Shown here: piece by piece, positions 14,565-22,885 of the stretch
Layout of the letters: each line of letters opens with the position of its first letter
How positions within the stretch are numbered: position 1 is the stretch's first letter
NCBI GenBank assembly: GCA_964432995.1
Contig: CAYSPU010000050.1
Location: 1-26,784 of the forward strand
DNA length: 26,784 nt
From: CAYSPU01 sp964432995
Lineage (GTDB): Bacteria; Verrucomicrobiota; Verrucomicrobiia; Limisphaerales; JAHDYP01
Direction: 5' to 3'
Notes under the pieces: model-generated
Database searches by the model: none
What the model saw: only the letters and a program-made list of their open reading frames with translations
What the model was told of the DNA's origin: nothing
Made by a program: the position numbers and the translations under genes

Positions 14565-17500
14565 ATGAGAGAGGAAGTGTGGGGAAGAGCTGTTGTTCGG
14601 GGAGGTCAGGGAAACGCCGGAGTGTTTGCGTTGCTGGCGGGGCTGCTCCTGGGAAATGGCGGCGGTTGGGCCGGGTTCGATCCCGGGGCGCTGAGCGGGC
14701 AAGATGTCGGCAGTCCGGTGGTGGCGGGCGCAACCACGGACCTTCCGGACGCCGTGGCAATCCAGGCCGGGGGCACGGGGATCGGGTTCGCGTCTGACCA
14801 GTGTCACTTCGCCTCCGCCGTCGCGGATGGGGACTTTGATGTTCAGACGCGCGTCTCCGTTCTCAAGCCGACCGATCTCTGGGCCAAGGCGGGGTTGATG
14901 CTGCGGAGTGGGTTGGAGCCAAACGCGCGTTTCGCGGCGGTCTTCACCACGCCTTCCGGGGCGGGGTGCATGTTTCAGAGTCGGGACACGGTGGGGGGAA
15001 CGGCGGCCTACCAGGGGACGTTTCCCGCCAACCAGCCCTTCACCTGGCTGCGGCTTCGCCGGGAAGGGGACGTCCTGACGGGGTACGCGGGTTACGACGG
15101 TCGGCGGTGGACGGTGTTGGGGACGAAGACGCTGGCGGTGGGCACGAACGCCCTGCTGGGCTTGGCGGTGACCAGCCACAGCACGAACGCCACGGTGGCC
15201 GAGTTCCGCGATTTGGGGGACACAGGGAGTTCGTTGGTGGAAGCCGTCCCGGTGAATCTCGAACCGCCCGGACCATGCTCGCGGCGAACGGCCCTGGCGA
15301 TCTCCGAGATTCACTACCATCCCGAGGCGCGGCTGGATGGAAAGAACCTCGAGTTTGTCGAGATCTACAACTCACAGCCGTATTTCGAGGAGATCGGCGG
15401 GTGGCGGTTGACTGGGGAAATCGAGTTCACATTTCCGTCAGACACGATCATTCCGGGCGGCGGTTATCTGGTCGTGGCGGGAGTGCCGGCGGATGTCGAG
15501 GGAGTCTACAGCCTGGAGGGCGTGCTCGGACCCTTTGATGGGCGGCTGGACAATGCGGGTGGCACCCTGAAGCTGCTGGGAGATCGGGGGGCGGTGTTGC
15601 TCGAGGTCGACTACAACGATCGCGACCCGTGGCCCGAGTCGGCCGACGGTCTGGGGCACTCGCTGGTTTTGGCCCGTCCGTCCTACGGGGAAGGGGATAC
15701 GCGGGCCTGGGCGGCCAGCCGTGTCAAGGGGGGATCGCCCGGAATGCCGGAAGCCGTTGAGATCACGCTGGTCGACGGCGTGCGCCTCAACGAATGGCAA
15801 CTGCCGGATGCGGCGGGTGCCGGGTTTCTCGAGTTGTTCAACGCGGGTCGGGAGGAGGCGGATCTGAGTGGTATCCGCGTTGGGTCGTCGGCGAGCGCGG
15901 AGGCATTCGTGGTGCCGTCGGGGACCAAGCTGGCGTCGGGAGGCTTCCGGCGATTCGATTGGGTGCAGATGGGTGTTTTTCCCCAGGCCACCGGGGACAC
16001 CATTCAGCTCGAAAGTGCCGACGGCAGCCGGGTTTTGGAGGTTGTGCGTTGCCGGCCGCAGATGCCGGGGACGTCCACCGGCCGGTGGCCAAACGGCGGT
16101 GCGGCGATTCGCGCCCTGCCCCAGCCGACGCCGGGCACCGCCAATGCACGACCGCGCGCCGAGATTGTCATCAATGAGCTGCACCATAGCCCGCTCTCGG
16201 GCGACGGTGCGGAGGAATTCGTCGAACTCCATAACGCCAGCAGCCAGGATACGGATCTCAGCGGATGGCAATTCACTTCGGGCATCAGCTTCCAGTTTCC
16301 GACCGGGACGATCATCCCGGCCGGCGGCTACCTGGTCGTGGCGCGCAACGCCGCCCGGCTGCGCGCGCTTCATCCCGAGCTGGGGACGTCGCAGGTCGTC
16401 GGCAATTTCGATGGCGCCCTGTCCGGTCGCGGCGAGGCCCTGGTTCTGTGCCGTCCGGTCACGGTGCGGAATGCGGGCGGGGCGAGCGAGGAAGGCTGGG
16501 CGGTGGTCAGCGAAGCGGCGTATGCGGGCAGCGATCGCTGGAACCGATGGTCGGACGAAGGCGGGAGTTCGCTCGAGTTGATCGATCCGCGCGCCGATCC
16601 GCAGCTTTCGGCCAATTGGGCGGACAGCGATGGGCCGGCGGGTGGCGGGTGGACGACGGTCGAATGCACCGGCGTGTTGGACAACGGCCCGACAAGCGGC
16701 GGCTGGCCCTGGCCGGGGGGCAGCGTCTCCCCGGACAGTCTCCACATCATTCTCCTCGGCGAAGGCGAGTGTCTGATCGACAACGTGGAGGTGATCGGCC
16801 CGGGCAACACCAATCGTATTGCCAACGGCACCTTCGAATCGGGGATTGCCGGATGGACTTTCTCCGGCAACCACCAGCGCAGTTCGCTGGAGACGACCGA
16901 AGGCGACCAGAGCGCCCGGAGCCTGCATCTGCGCGCCAGCAACAATGGCGACACCGGGGCCAACAAGGTCTTCGTCAGACTCACTTCCGCCCTCAGAAGC
17001 GGCAACACCGCCACTCTCCGCGCCCGGGTCCGCTGGCTGCGCGGCTGGCCCGAAATCCTGCTCCGCCTCCATGGCAACTACCTCGAAGCCTATGGCCGGC
17101 TGGACGTCCCCGCCGCCGCCGGCACGCCCGGCGCCCGCAACTCGCGCGCGGTCGAAAACGCCGGACCAGCCATCTCCTCCGTGACGCACTTCCCGGTTGT
17201 GCCCGGCCCGAGCGAACCTGTCGTCGTCACCGCTCGCGTGGATGATCCCGACGGGGTCGGCGAGGCGACTCTCCGGTATCGATTGGATCCGGCCACCACG
17301 TGGACCGATGTGGCCATGGGTGATGACGGCGCGGCGGGCGATGCGGTGCCGGGGGATGGCGTCTACGCGGCGACCATTCCGGCACCTGGCGTGGCGAAGT
17401 TGGTGGCCTTTACGGTCGAAGCCCGGGATCTCGCCGCTAGTCCCTGCACGGCGGTTTACCCGCCGGGGGCGACGAAGCGGGAGTGCCTGGTGCGGTTCGG

Positions 17501-19139
17501 TGACGGGTCCCCGAGCGGCGCGTTCGGCACCTACCGCCTCTGGGTGACACAGGCAAACTCGGATGCCTGGAAGAACCGCCCGGTGCTCAGCAACGAACCG
17601 GTCGAGAGCACCTTCGTCTATGGCAACTCGCGCGCGATCTACAACAGCGGCAGCCGATTCGCCGGCAGCCCGTACCACCAAGGATTCACCAGCGGCCCCG
17701 CCAGCGACGCCCACTTCGTCGTCGAGTTTCCCAAGGACGACCGTCTGCTCGGCGCCAGTGCCTTCAACAAACTGCACGCGCCCGGCAACGGTCCGTTCGA
17801 CGATACCCTCCTCCAACGCGAACAGGCGGTTTTCTGGATGGCCCGCCATTCCGGACTCCCCTGGCTCCATCGCCGCTTCTTCCACTTCTACGTCAACGGC
17901 ACCAAGAAGAGAACACTCATGGAAGATANNNNNNNNNNTACCCAGGTGGGGAGCGATGATCTCGTCCGCCAATTCTGGCCGGAGGATCCCGACGGCAACC
18001 TCTACAAGATGCAACCCTGGTTCGAGTTCCCGGACGCCACCACCCAGAACCTGCGGATGCAAAGCTCGACGTTTGTTTCGATCACCCGGTTCACCACGAC
18101 CGGGAACCAGCTCAAGCTCGCCCGCTATCGTTGGAACTGGCTCGTCCGCGGCGCCGAAGGCACCGCCAACGACTACACCAACGTGCTCGATTTCATCAAC
18201 GTTGCCACCGACTACCACAACGCCGACTACGTGGCGAACATCGAGGAACTCGTCGACGTCGACGAGTGGATGCGCTTCTTCGCCATCCATCACGCCGTCG
18301 GCAACTGGGACAGCCTCGGCTACCAGAACCAGCAGAACACCTATTCCTACAAACCCCGCAACGGCCGCTGGGAACTCATCCCCTGGGACGCCAATATCGT
18401 CCTCGGCAACTCGAACTCCGATGGCCCGTCGAATCTCCCGCTCTTCGCCACAAGTGACCCGACCCTGACCAAGTGGTTCGCCGCCGCGTCCCCGCTTCGT
18501 CGGCGCTACCTGGTCGCTCTGCACCAACTGGTCAATGGCCCCATGCAGGTCAGTCTGCTCAGTCCGATGCTGGACGCCAAATACGCCGCCTTTCAGGAAC
18601 ACGGCGTCACCGCCGGCTCGCCCGCGGCGATCAAGACCTGGGTTGCGACCGCGCGAAACTACATCCTTACCCAAATCAACAAGGAAAGCGCGCCGTTCGC
18701 AGTCACTTCCTTGGCCGATGCCGGCACCCTGACCATCGCCGGGACCGGCCCGCTCGACCTGGCCGCCCTCGAGATCAACGGCGTCACCGTCCCGATCGCC
18801 TGGGACACAACCAAGGCCTGGCAAACCGCCCTGCCGCCGCTCCCACCCACGGAGCGCCTGGTCGTGATTGCCCTCGACGCCCGCGGACAACCGCTGAGCG
18901 GCGCCCGACAGGAAATCGATCTCACTGCGGAACCGCGGCTGCAGATGCGATCCGACGGGACCGAATTGGTTTTCGAGTACCCGGTGCTGCGCAGCGGACG
19001 CTATGAGCTGCAGTGGACGTCGTCCCTGGAGACCCCGAACTGGCAAGCGGTCGTCAGTCCCACGGCCACGCTGGGAACACTCAGCGTGCGCGTCCCCCCG
19101 CCGTCGTCGACCGCCTTCTACCGCATCCTGGAACCCTGA
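14565..19139 (+). CDS. Secreted lamin-tail / CotH-kinase multidomain protein
   Basis: 1524-residue exported protein (start ATG at 14565). The signal peptide has an Arg-containing n-region and a hydrophobic GVFALLAGLLLG core. Approximate domains are: a DUF1349/LamG-like beta-sandwich (45-225); a lamin-tail domain (245-385) with EIHYHPEARL and GWRL; a degenerate second lamin-tail copy (395-520); a third lamin-tail domain (530-700) with ELHHSP and GWQFTSG; a carbohydrate-binding-like sandwich (745-860) starting at NGTFESG; an Ig-like segment with DDPDGVGEATLRYR (about 870-970); a CotH-type kinase domain (about 980-1330); and a C-terminal beta domain. The CotH region has NGTKKRTLMED and IPWDANIVLG, where many homologues show D-x-D. 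Ten Ns interrupt it at 17929-17938 with the frame kept. The function of such Verrucomicrobial giants is unknown. Confidence 0.85.
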   Translation: MREEVWGRAVVRGGQGNAGVFALLAGLLLGNGGGWAGFDPGALSGQDVGSPVVAGATTDLPDAVAIQAGGTGIGFASDQCHFASAVADGDFDVQTRVSVLKPTDLWAKAGLMLRSGLEPNARFAAVFTTPSGAGCMFQSRDTVGGTAAYQGTFPANQPFTWLRLRREGDVLTGYAGYDGRRWTVLGTKTLAVGTNALLGLAVTSHSTNATVAEFRDLGDTGSSLVEAVPVNLEPPGPCSRRTALAISEIHYHPEARLDGKNLEFVEIYNSQPYFEEIGGWRLTGEIEFTFPSDTIIPGGGYLVVAGVPADVEGVYSLEGVLGPFDGRLDNAGGTLKLLGDRGAVLLEVDYNDRDPWPESADGLGHSLVLARPSYGEGDTRAWAASRVKGGSPGMPEAVEITLVDGVRLNEWQLPDAAGAGFLELFNAGREEADLSGIRVGSSASAEAFVVPSGTKLASGGFRRFDWVQMGVFPQATGDTIQLESADGSRVLEVVRCRPQMPGTSTGRWPNGGAAIRALPQPTPGTANARPRAEIVINELHHSPLSGDGAEEFVELHNASSQDTDLSGWQFTSGISFQFPTGTIIPAGGYLVVARNAARLRALHPELGTSQVVGNFDGALSGRGEALVLCRPVTVRNAGGASEEGWAVVSEAAYAGSDRWNRWSDEGGSSLELIDPRADPQLSANWADSDGPAGGGWTTVECTGVLDNGPTSGGWPWPGGSVSPDSLHIILLGEGECLIDNVEVIGPGNTNRIANGTFESGIAGWTFSGNHQRSSLETTEGDQSARSLHLRASNNGDTGANKVFVRLTSALRSGNTATLRARVRWLRGWPEILLRLHGNYLEAYGRLDVPAAAGTPGARNSRAVENAGPAISSVTHFPVVPGPSEPVVVTARVDDPDGVGEATLRYRLDPATTWTDVAMGDDGAAGDAVPGDGVYAATIPAPGVAKLVAFTVEARDLAASPCTAVYPPGATKRECLVRFGDGSPSGAFGTYRLWVTQANSDAWKNRPVLSNEPVESTFVYGNSRAIYNSGSRFAGSPYHQGFTSGPASDAHFVVEFPKDDRLLGASAFNKLHAPGNGPFDDTLLQREQAVFWMARHSGLPWLHRRFFHFYVNGTKKRTLMEDXXXXTQVGSDDLVRQFWPEDPDGNLYKMQPWFEFPDATTQNLRMQSSTFVSITRFTTTGNQLKLARYRWNWLVRGAEGTANDYTNVLDFINVATDYHNADYVANIEELVDVDEWMRFFAIHHAVGNWDSLGYQNQQNTYSYKPRNGRWELIPWDANIVLGNSNSDGPSNLPLFATSDPTLTKWFAAASPLRRRYLVALHQLVNGPMQVSLLSPMLDAKYAAFQEHGVTAGSPAAIKTWVATARNYILTQINKESAPFAVTSLADAGTLTIAGTGPLDLAALEINGVTVPIAWDTTKAWQTALPPLPPTERLVVIALDARGQPLSGARQEIDLTAEPRLQMRSDGTELVFEYPVLRSGRYELQWTSSLETPNWQAVVSPTATLGTLSVRVPPPSSTAFYRILEP
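17929..17938. other. Assembly gap (10 N)
   Basis: A run of ten undetermined bases lies inside the CotH domain. The left contig ends GAAGATA and the right begins TACCCAG. If these overlap by TA, the merged sequence reads Glu-Asp-Thr-Gln in frame, which fits the MED-TQ pattern I recall from CotH homologues, so the true gap may be empty. Confidence 0.95.
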
Positions 19140-19154
19140 GGACCCGATTCCTCC

Positions 19155-19180
19155 TGTAACAATCCGCGCGCGCCGGCTAA
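19155..19180 (+). promoter_or_regulatory. ECF-type promoter of the sigma factor gene
   Basis: TGTAACAATC (19155-19164), 11 bases, GCTAA (19176-19180). The identical boxes with identical spacing precede the kinase gene at 20025-20050. An AAC-containing -35 with a short -10 is typical of ECF sigma promoters, and a copy before the sigma gene itself suggests autoregulation. Confidence 0.7.
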
Positions 19181-19203
19181 TCTCCCCGTGAACGCAGATC
19201 CGC

Positions 19204-19962
19204 ATGAAGACCGCGACGGCCTCCTCGACGGCATCGTCCGCCTTCCCCGCGACGCGGTGGTCGGTGGTCCTGGCGGCCACGCGCGGCGGGGCACGTGACG
19301 CGGCGGACGCTCTCGAGACGCTCTGTCGTGCTTATTGGCCACCCTTGTACGCCTACGCCCGGCGCGCGGGCCGATCCCCACACGACGCCCAGGACCTGAC
19401 CCAGGAGTTCTTCCGCCGTTTCCTGGAGAAACAGTGGCTGGGCGCCGCCGACTCCCAGAAGGGCCGGCTGCGCACTTTTCTGATCGTCGCCTTCAAGCGC
19501 TTCCTGGCGGTCGAATGGCGCCGCGCCTCCGCGCAGCGGCGGGGCGGCGGCCAGGCCCACCTGCCTCTCGACACCGCCCTGGCCGAGAGCCGGTATGTCG
19601 CCGGCGCCACCACCGCCTCTCCCACCGATGAGCTCTATGAGCGGCAATGGGCCCTGACGTTGCTCGAGTTGACCCTCACCCGCCTGCGGGCCGAGTGGAC
19701 GGCGAATCGGCGTCCGGACGATTTCGACATGCTCAAGGACTGTCTGATGGCGGCTCACGGGGGCATCGACTATGCCGCGGTCGCCACGCGATTGGGTGCC
19801 AGCGAGGGTGCCGCCCGCGTTACCGTACACCGCCTGCGCAAGCGTTTCCGCGAGATCTACCGCGAGGAGATTGGCCACACGCTGACGGACGCTGCCGACG
19901 TGGAGAGTGAGGTGCGCCATCTGGCGGCGGCGCTCGCCGGTGCGGGGAGACAACATGATTAG
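19204..19962 (+). CDS. ECF-family RNA polymerase sigma factor
   Basis: 252-residue alternative sigma factor directing RNA polymerase to a dedicated promoter. Sigma region 2 spans about 41-76 (YWPPLYAYARRAGRS, then DAQDLTQEFFRRFL). Region 4 with its helix-turn-helix covers about 188-222 (YAAVATRLGASEGAARVTV, then HRLRKRFREIY). The FPATRWSVVLAA opening and a long linker between regions 2 and 4 are features I associate with ECF groups encoded next to Ser/Thr kinases in Planctomycetota and Verrucomicrobiota. No anti-sigma factor gene is next to it; the kinase, 97 bases downstream, is the likely partner. The promoter boxes upstream match those of the kinase, suggesting a self-activated regulon. 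Confidence 0.92.
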   Translation: MKTATASSTASSAFPATRWSVVLAATRGGARDAADALETLCRAYWPPLYAYARRAGRSPHDAQDLTQEFFRRFLEKQWLGAADSQKGRLRTFLIVAFKRFLAVEWRRASAQRRGGGQAHLPLDTALAESRYVAGATTASPTDELYERQWALTLLELTLTRLRAEWTANRRPDDFDMLKDCLMAAHGGIDYAAVATRLGASEGAARVTVHRLRKRFREIYREEIGHTLTDAADVESEVRHLAAALAGAGRQHD

Positions 19963-20024
19963 GGCAAATCGTGCGGCGCCGCCTCGAAAGGTCGCGCTAC
20001 CGACTGGGGAGGATGCGGTGCGCA

Positions 20025-20050
20025 TGTAACAATCGGTTTCCGACCGCTAA
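20025..20050 (+). promoter_or_regulatory. ECF-type promoter of the kinase gene
   Basis: TGTAACAATC (20025-20034), 11 bases, GCTAA (20046-20050), matching 19155-19180 exactly in both boxes and spacing while the 11-base spacers differ. The -10 ends nine bases before the kinase ATG, so the transcript would be almost leaderless. Confidence 0.7.
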
Positions 20051-20059
20051 GTACCGGGT

Positions 20060-22672
20060 ATGAGCGAGCCATCTGCCAAATGCCCGCAGTGCGGGGCACC
20101 GATCCCGCAAGACGCACCCGACGGTCTCTGCCCGTCCTGCGTGATGGCCATGAACCTCGCCGCACCGACCGAGTTCGCGGGAGACGCGTCCGGTTCCGCG
20201 GGGACCGCCGCGGCCCCGCGCCCCGCGCCTCCTCCGCCGCCGGAAGCCGTGGCCGGGTTCTTTCCCCAGTTTGACATCCTCGAGTGCCTCGGTCGCGGCG
20301 GCATGGGGATCGTCTACAAGGCGGTCCAGAAATCGCTGCACCGGACCGTCGCCCTCAAGATTCTGGCACCGGAACGGGAGAAGGACACCGCCTTCGCCCG
20401 CCGGTTTGCCGCCGAGGCCGAAACGTTGGCCCGGCTCAACCACCCGAACATCGTCACCGTACACGATTTCGGCGAAGCCGGCGGGATGTTCTACCTCGTG
20501 ATGGAGTACGTGGACGGCATGAACCTCCGTGGCCTGCTGCGCGAACGCAAGCTTTCGCCCCAGGAGGCACTCGCCATCGTGCCGCCGATCTGCGAGGCCC
20601 TCCAATACGCCCACAACCAGGGCGTGGTCCACCGCGACATCAAACCGGAGAACGTCCTCCTCGACAAAGACGGCCGGGTGAAGATCGCCGACTTCGGAAT
20701 CGCCAAGATGTTGAGCGGGAGCGAACCGGCAGCGAACGCCCGACAATGCCCCGACACGGCGAGCCGGGGAGCCGGCGGGGTGGCGCCGGGCCCGACGGAC
20801 GGGCGGGTCATCGGCACACCGCCCTACATGGCGCCCGAGCAGGTCGAGAAACCGCAGTCGGTCGATCACCGGGCGGACATTTACTCGCTGGGGGTTGTCT
20901 TCTACGAAATGCTGACGGGCGAACTGCCTGCCGGGCCGTTCCCGCCCCCTTCGGTCAAGGTCCAGATCGACGTCCGGCTGGACGAAGTGGTCCTGCGCGC
21001 CCTCGAGAAGGAACCGGCCCGACGTTACCAGCACGCTAGCGACGTCAAGACCATGGTCGAAACGATCACCGCCACCCGGCAGAATGCCGTGACCCAGCAG
21101 CCCACCGCGACCACCGCCGCCACGCACGTCGACACCGTCGACCATTGGCTGGCCGTCGGCGCCCTTTCCGCCGTGGTCTTCTTTGCCGGCATGGCCGCGG
21201 GCCTGACCGTCCTTTGGGCCCTGCCCTGGGGCGGACGCCTCAACCTCGCCTGGTTCGCCCTCATGCTGTTGACTTGCCCGTTCGTCGCGGTCGACGCCCA
21301 CCGCGCCGTGCGGAACTGGGGCGCCGCGGCCCGATCCGGCACGCTGCCTGCCGGCGTGCCGTGGCTCAAGGCCTGGGGGTGGATGGCCTGGATCCTGGCG
21401 GTTCCGGCTCTCGGCTTCGGGCTGTTTTTCCTCAACGCCCTCCTCTCCGAAACCGGCCCCTGGAACCCGGCCACGGACGAAGCGGTAATCGTCCCGATGA
21501 TCTGGATCGGGTCGGTGCTCCTGCTGGTATCGGGCTGGGTGCTGCGGCGGACCGCCGCCCGACTCCAGGCCGCAGCCGTTCAAGGCGGGCAACGCGCACC
21601 CCAAGGCCAGGAAGCCGGAGGGCGGAGGACGGAGGACGGAGGACGGAGCGCGCAAGGCGAGGGACAACTCGAGGGCGAGCCGGATCCGGGGTGCCTGTGG
21701 TCGTGGATGGGTTTTCCGGTGGCCGAGACGCGCCACGGGCAGACGGGGGTGTTGTGGCTGGGCGTGCTCATCGCCTGGGTGGTCGGCTTCGGACTGGGCG
21801 GGGTGCTCATCCCGATGATGTGGATTGCCCTCCGGTCTTGGATGGCGCCGGCGGTGTCTTTGCCGGCGGCGCTGGCTATCGGGTGGGGATTGCTGACGGC
21901 ATACCTGGCGTTGGGGGTGTGCGTTGGCCTCCGGAAGCTGCGACGGCCCGGGGGCGGGGGTCAGGTCCTTTCGGACTCGCAGCCACCCGGTTGGGTGCAG
22001 ACGGTTCGCTGGGCGGCGCGGGTTCTGGGCACGCTGCTGGTATTGTTGGGCCTGCCCTTCGTGCTGGCGGAGGGCTTGCCGCCGATTGCGTTGCAGCCGA
22101 CCGGCGTGCAGCTCACGTTCATCGGCGGCTTCCTCTTGCTGGTGGGGTTCATCACCGGTTGGTGGCGCGAAGGCCGGGCCGCCATCCTGATCGCATCCGG
22201 GTGGACCGTAATCCGCATCTCGGAGATCGACTTCGACGCGCCGACGATCCTCGAGGTGGCGCCGGCCGTCGCGCTCCTCTACGCCCTCTGCTGGTGGGCA
22301 ACCCAAGGACGGAACACCGTTCGTGCCGCGGCCGTCGCCATGGCCCTGGCCGTTCTGCTGGCCGGCGGACGTCTATTCTGCCCTGCCAACGTCTTCGTCA
22401 GTGGCACCATCCGGGATGCGGTTACGGACCAGATCATCGCCGATGCCGAACTCCGTTTGCTGCCGCGCCCCGGGCGCGCGCCGGGGGAAGCCGACTGGCC
22501 CAATGTGCGGTCGGACCGGGAAGGTCGCTTTCGGCTCTACGTCGGCTGGTACCGGGAAGGTCAACCCGTGGAGATCTCCGCCGCCGGCTACGAATCGCAG
22601 ACGGCGCCGCTTGGCCGGCGACCCTTGGGTCGGCGCCGGTTGCAGCAGGACTTCCAATTGCGATCGCCATAG
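20060..22672 (+). CDS. Membrane Ser/Thr protein kinase (Hanks type) with Cys4 N-terminus
   Basis: 870 residues. The N-terminus has four cysteines in two C-x2-C pairs (8, 11, 24, 27: KCPQCGAP, GLCPSC), a zinc-ribbon-like motif. The kinase domain spans about 75-337: glycine loop GRGGMGIVYKA, VALK lysine near 98, HRDIKPEN (about 191-198), DFGIAK (about 211), GTPPYMAPEQ (about 252). All catalytic residues are present. Then come roughly eight to ten membrane segments (about 362-775) and a C-terminal beta-sandwich (about 777-860) resembling the carboxypeptidase regulatory-like fold (VFVSGTIRDAVTDQIIADAEL). Between two membrane segments (about 520-530) a GGAGGAC heptamer array is translated in frame. 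Its promoter matches that of the sigma gene, so the two probably form a signalling pair. Confidence 0.93.
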   Translation: MSEPSAKCPQCGAPIPQDAPDGLCPSCVMAMNLAAPTEFAGDASGSAGTAAAPRPAPPPPPEAVAGFFPQFDILECLGRGGMGIVYKAVQKSLHRTVALKILAPEREKDTAFARRFAAEAETLARLNHPNIVTVHDFGEAGGMFYLVMEYVDGMNLRGLLRERKLSPQEALAIVPPICEALQYAHNQGVVHRDIKPENVLLDKDGRVKIADFGIAKMLSGSEPAANARQCPDTASRGAGGVAPGPTDGRVIGTPPYMAPEQVEKPQSVDHRADIYSLGVVFYEMLTGELPAGPFPPPSVKVQIDVRLDEVVLRALEKEPARRYQHASDVKTMVETITATRQNAVTQQPTATTAATHVDTVDHWLAVGALSAVVFFAGMAAGLTVLWALPWGGRLNLAWFALMLLTCPFVAVDAHRAVRNWGAAARSGTLPAGVPWLKAWGWMAWILAVPALGFGLFFLNALLSETGPWNPATDEAVIVPMIWIGSVLLLVSGWVLRRTAARLQAAAVQGGQRAPQGQEAGGRRTEDGGRSAQGEGQLEGEPDPGCLWSWMGFPVAETRHGQTGVLWLGVLIAWVVGFGLGGVLIPMMWIALRSWMAPAVSLPAALAIGWGLLTAYLALGVCVGLRKLRRPGGGGQVLSDSQPPGWVQTVRWAARVLGTLLVLLGLPFVLAEGLPPIALQPTGVQLTFIGGFLLLVGFITGWWREGRAAILIASGWTVIRISEIDFDAPTILEVAPAVALLYALCWWATQGRNTVRAAAVAMALAVLLAGGRLFCPANVFVSGTIRDAVTDQIIADAELRLLPRPGRAPGEADWPNVRSDREGRFRLYVGWYREGQPVEISAAGYESQTAPLGRRPLGRRRLQQDFQLRSP
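21617..21648. repeat. GGAGGAC heptamer array inside the kinase gene
   Basis: About four and a half GGAGGGC/GGAGGAC units, read in frame as GGRRTEDGGR (roughly residues 521-530) in a loop between membrane segments. It shares its unit with the noncoding arrays at 151-170 and 5005-5036. The hydrophilic insertion should be tolerated because it lies outside the kinase domain. Confidence 0.8.
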
Positions 22673-22702
22673 CTGCGTGGCGACGTTGCCTCGAGTACGT
22701 TG

Positions 22703-22724
22703 GGACGTCCGGCCCCGGACGTCC
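22703..22724 (+). terminator. Perfect hairpin after the kinase gene
   Basis: GGACGTCCGG (22703-22712) and CCGGACGTCC (22715-22724) are perfect ten-base arms with a CC centre, 30 bases after the kinase stop codon. The following bases are GCCCCCTTC, with no T-tract. It could end transcription with help, or be an intergenic palindrome. Confidence 0.3.
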
Positions 22725-22739
22725 GCCCCCTTCGTCGTA

Positions 22740-22800
22740 GCCGCCGACTTTGGACACGAGCGGCCTTGTGTTCCTCATGATCGCCGCCACCTTGGACACG
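22740..22800. repeat. Direct repeat of a GCCGCC...TTGGACACG motif
   Basis: Two near-identical words, GCCGCCGACTTTGGACACG (22740-22758) and GCCGCCACCTTGGACACG (22783-22800), start about 43 bases apart in the gap between kinase and pseudogene. The function is unknown. Confidence 0.5.
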
Positions 22801-22885
22801 GTTTTCGGGGTGAAGGATGGTGGAGCGAGGCTTATGAACAGCGTGGCGGGTTCAAACCAGGGAGCGGTGCCATCGGCTGGGGCCG

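Noticed and set aside
15438..19280. 1280-codon minus-strand frame opposite the CotH protein
   Set aside because: Shadow frame crossing the N gap; the plus strand has recognisable domains and a signal peptide.
19997..22306. 769-codon minus-strand frame opposite the kinase
   Set aside because: The plus strand shows complete kinase motifs; the minus-strand product is Arg/His/Gly-rich without motifs.
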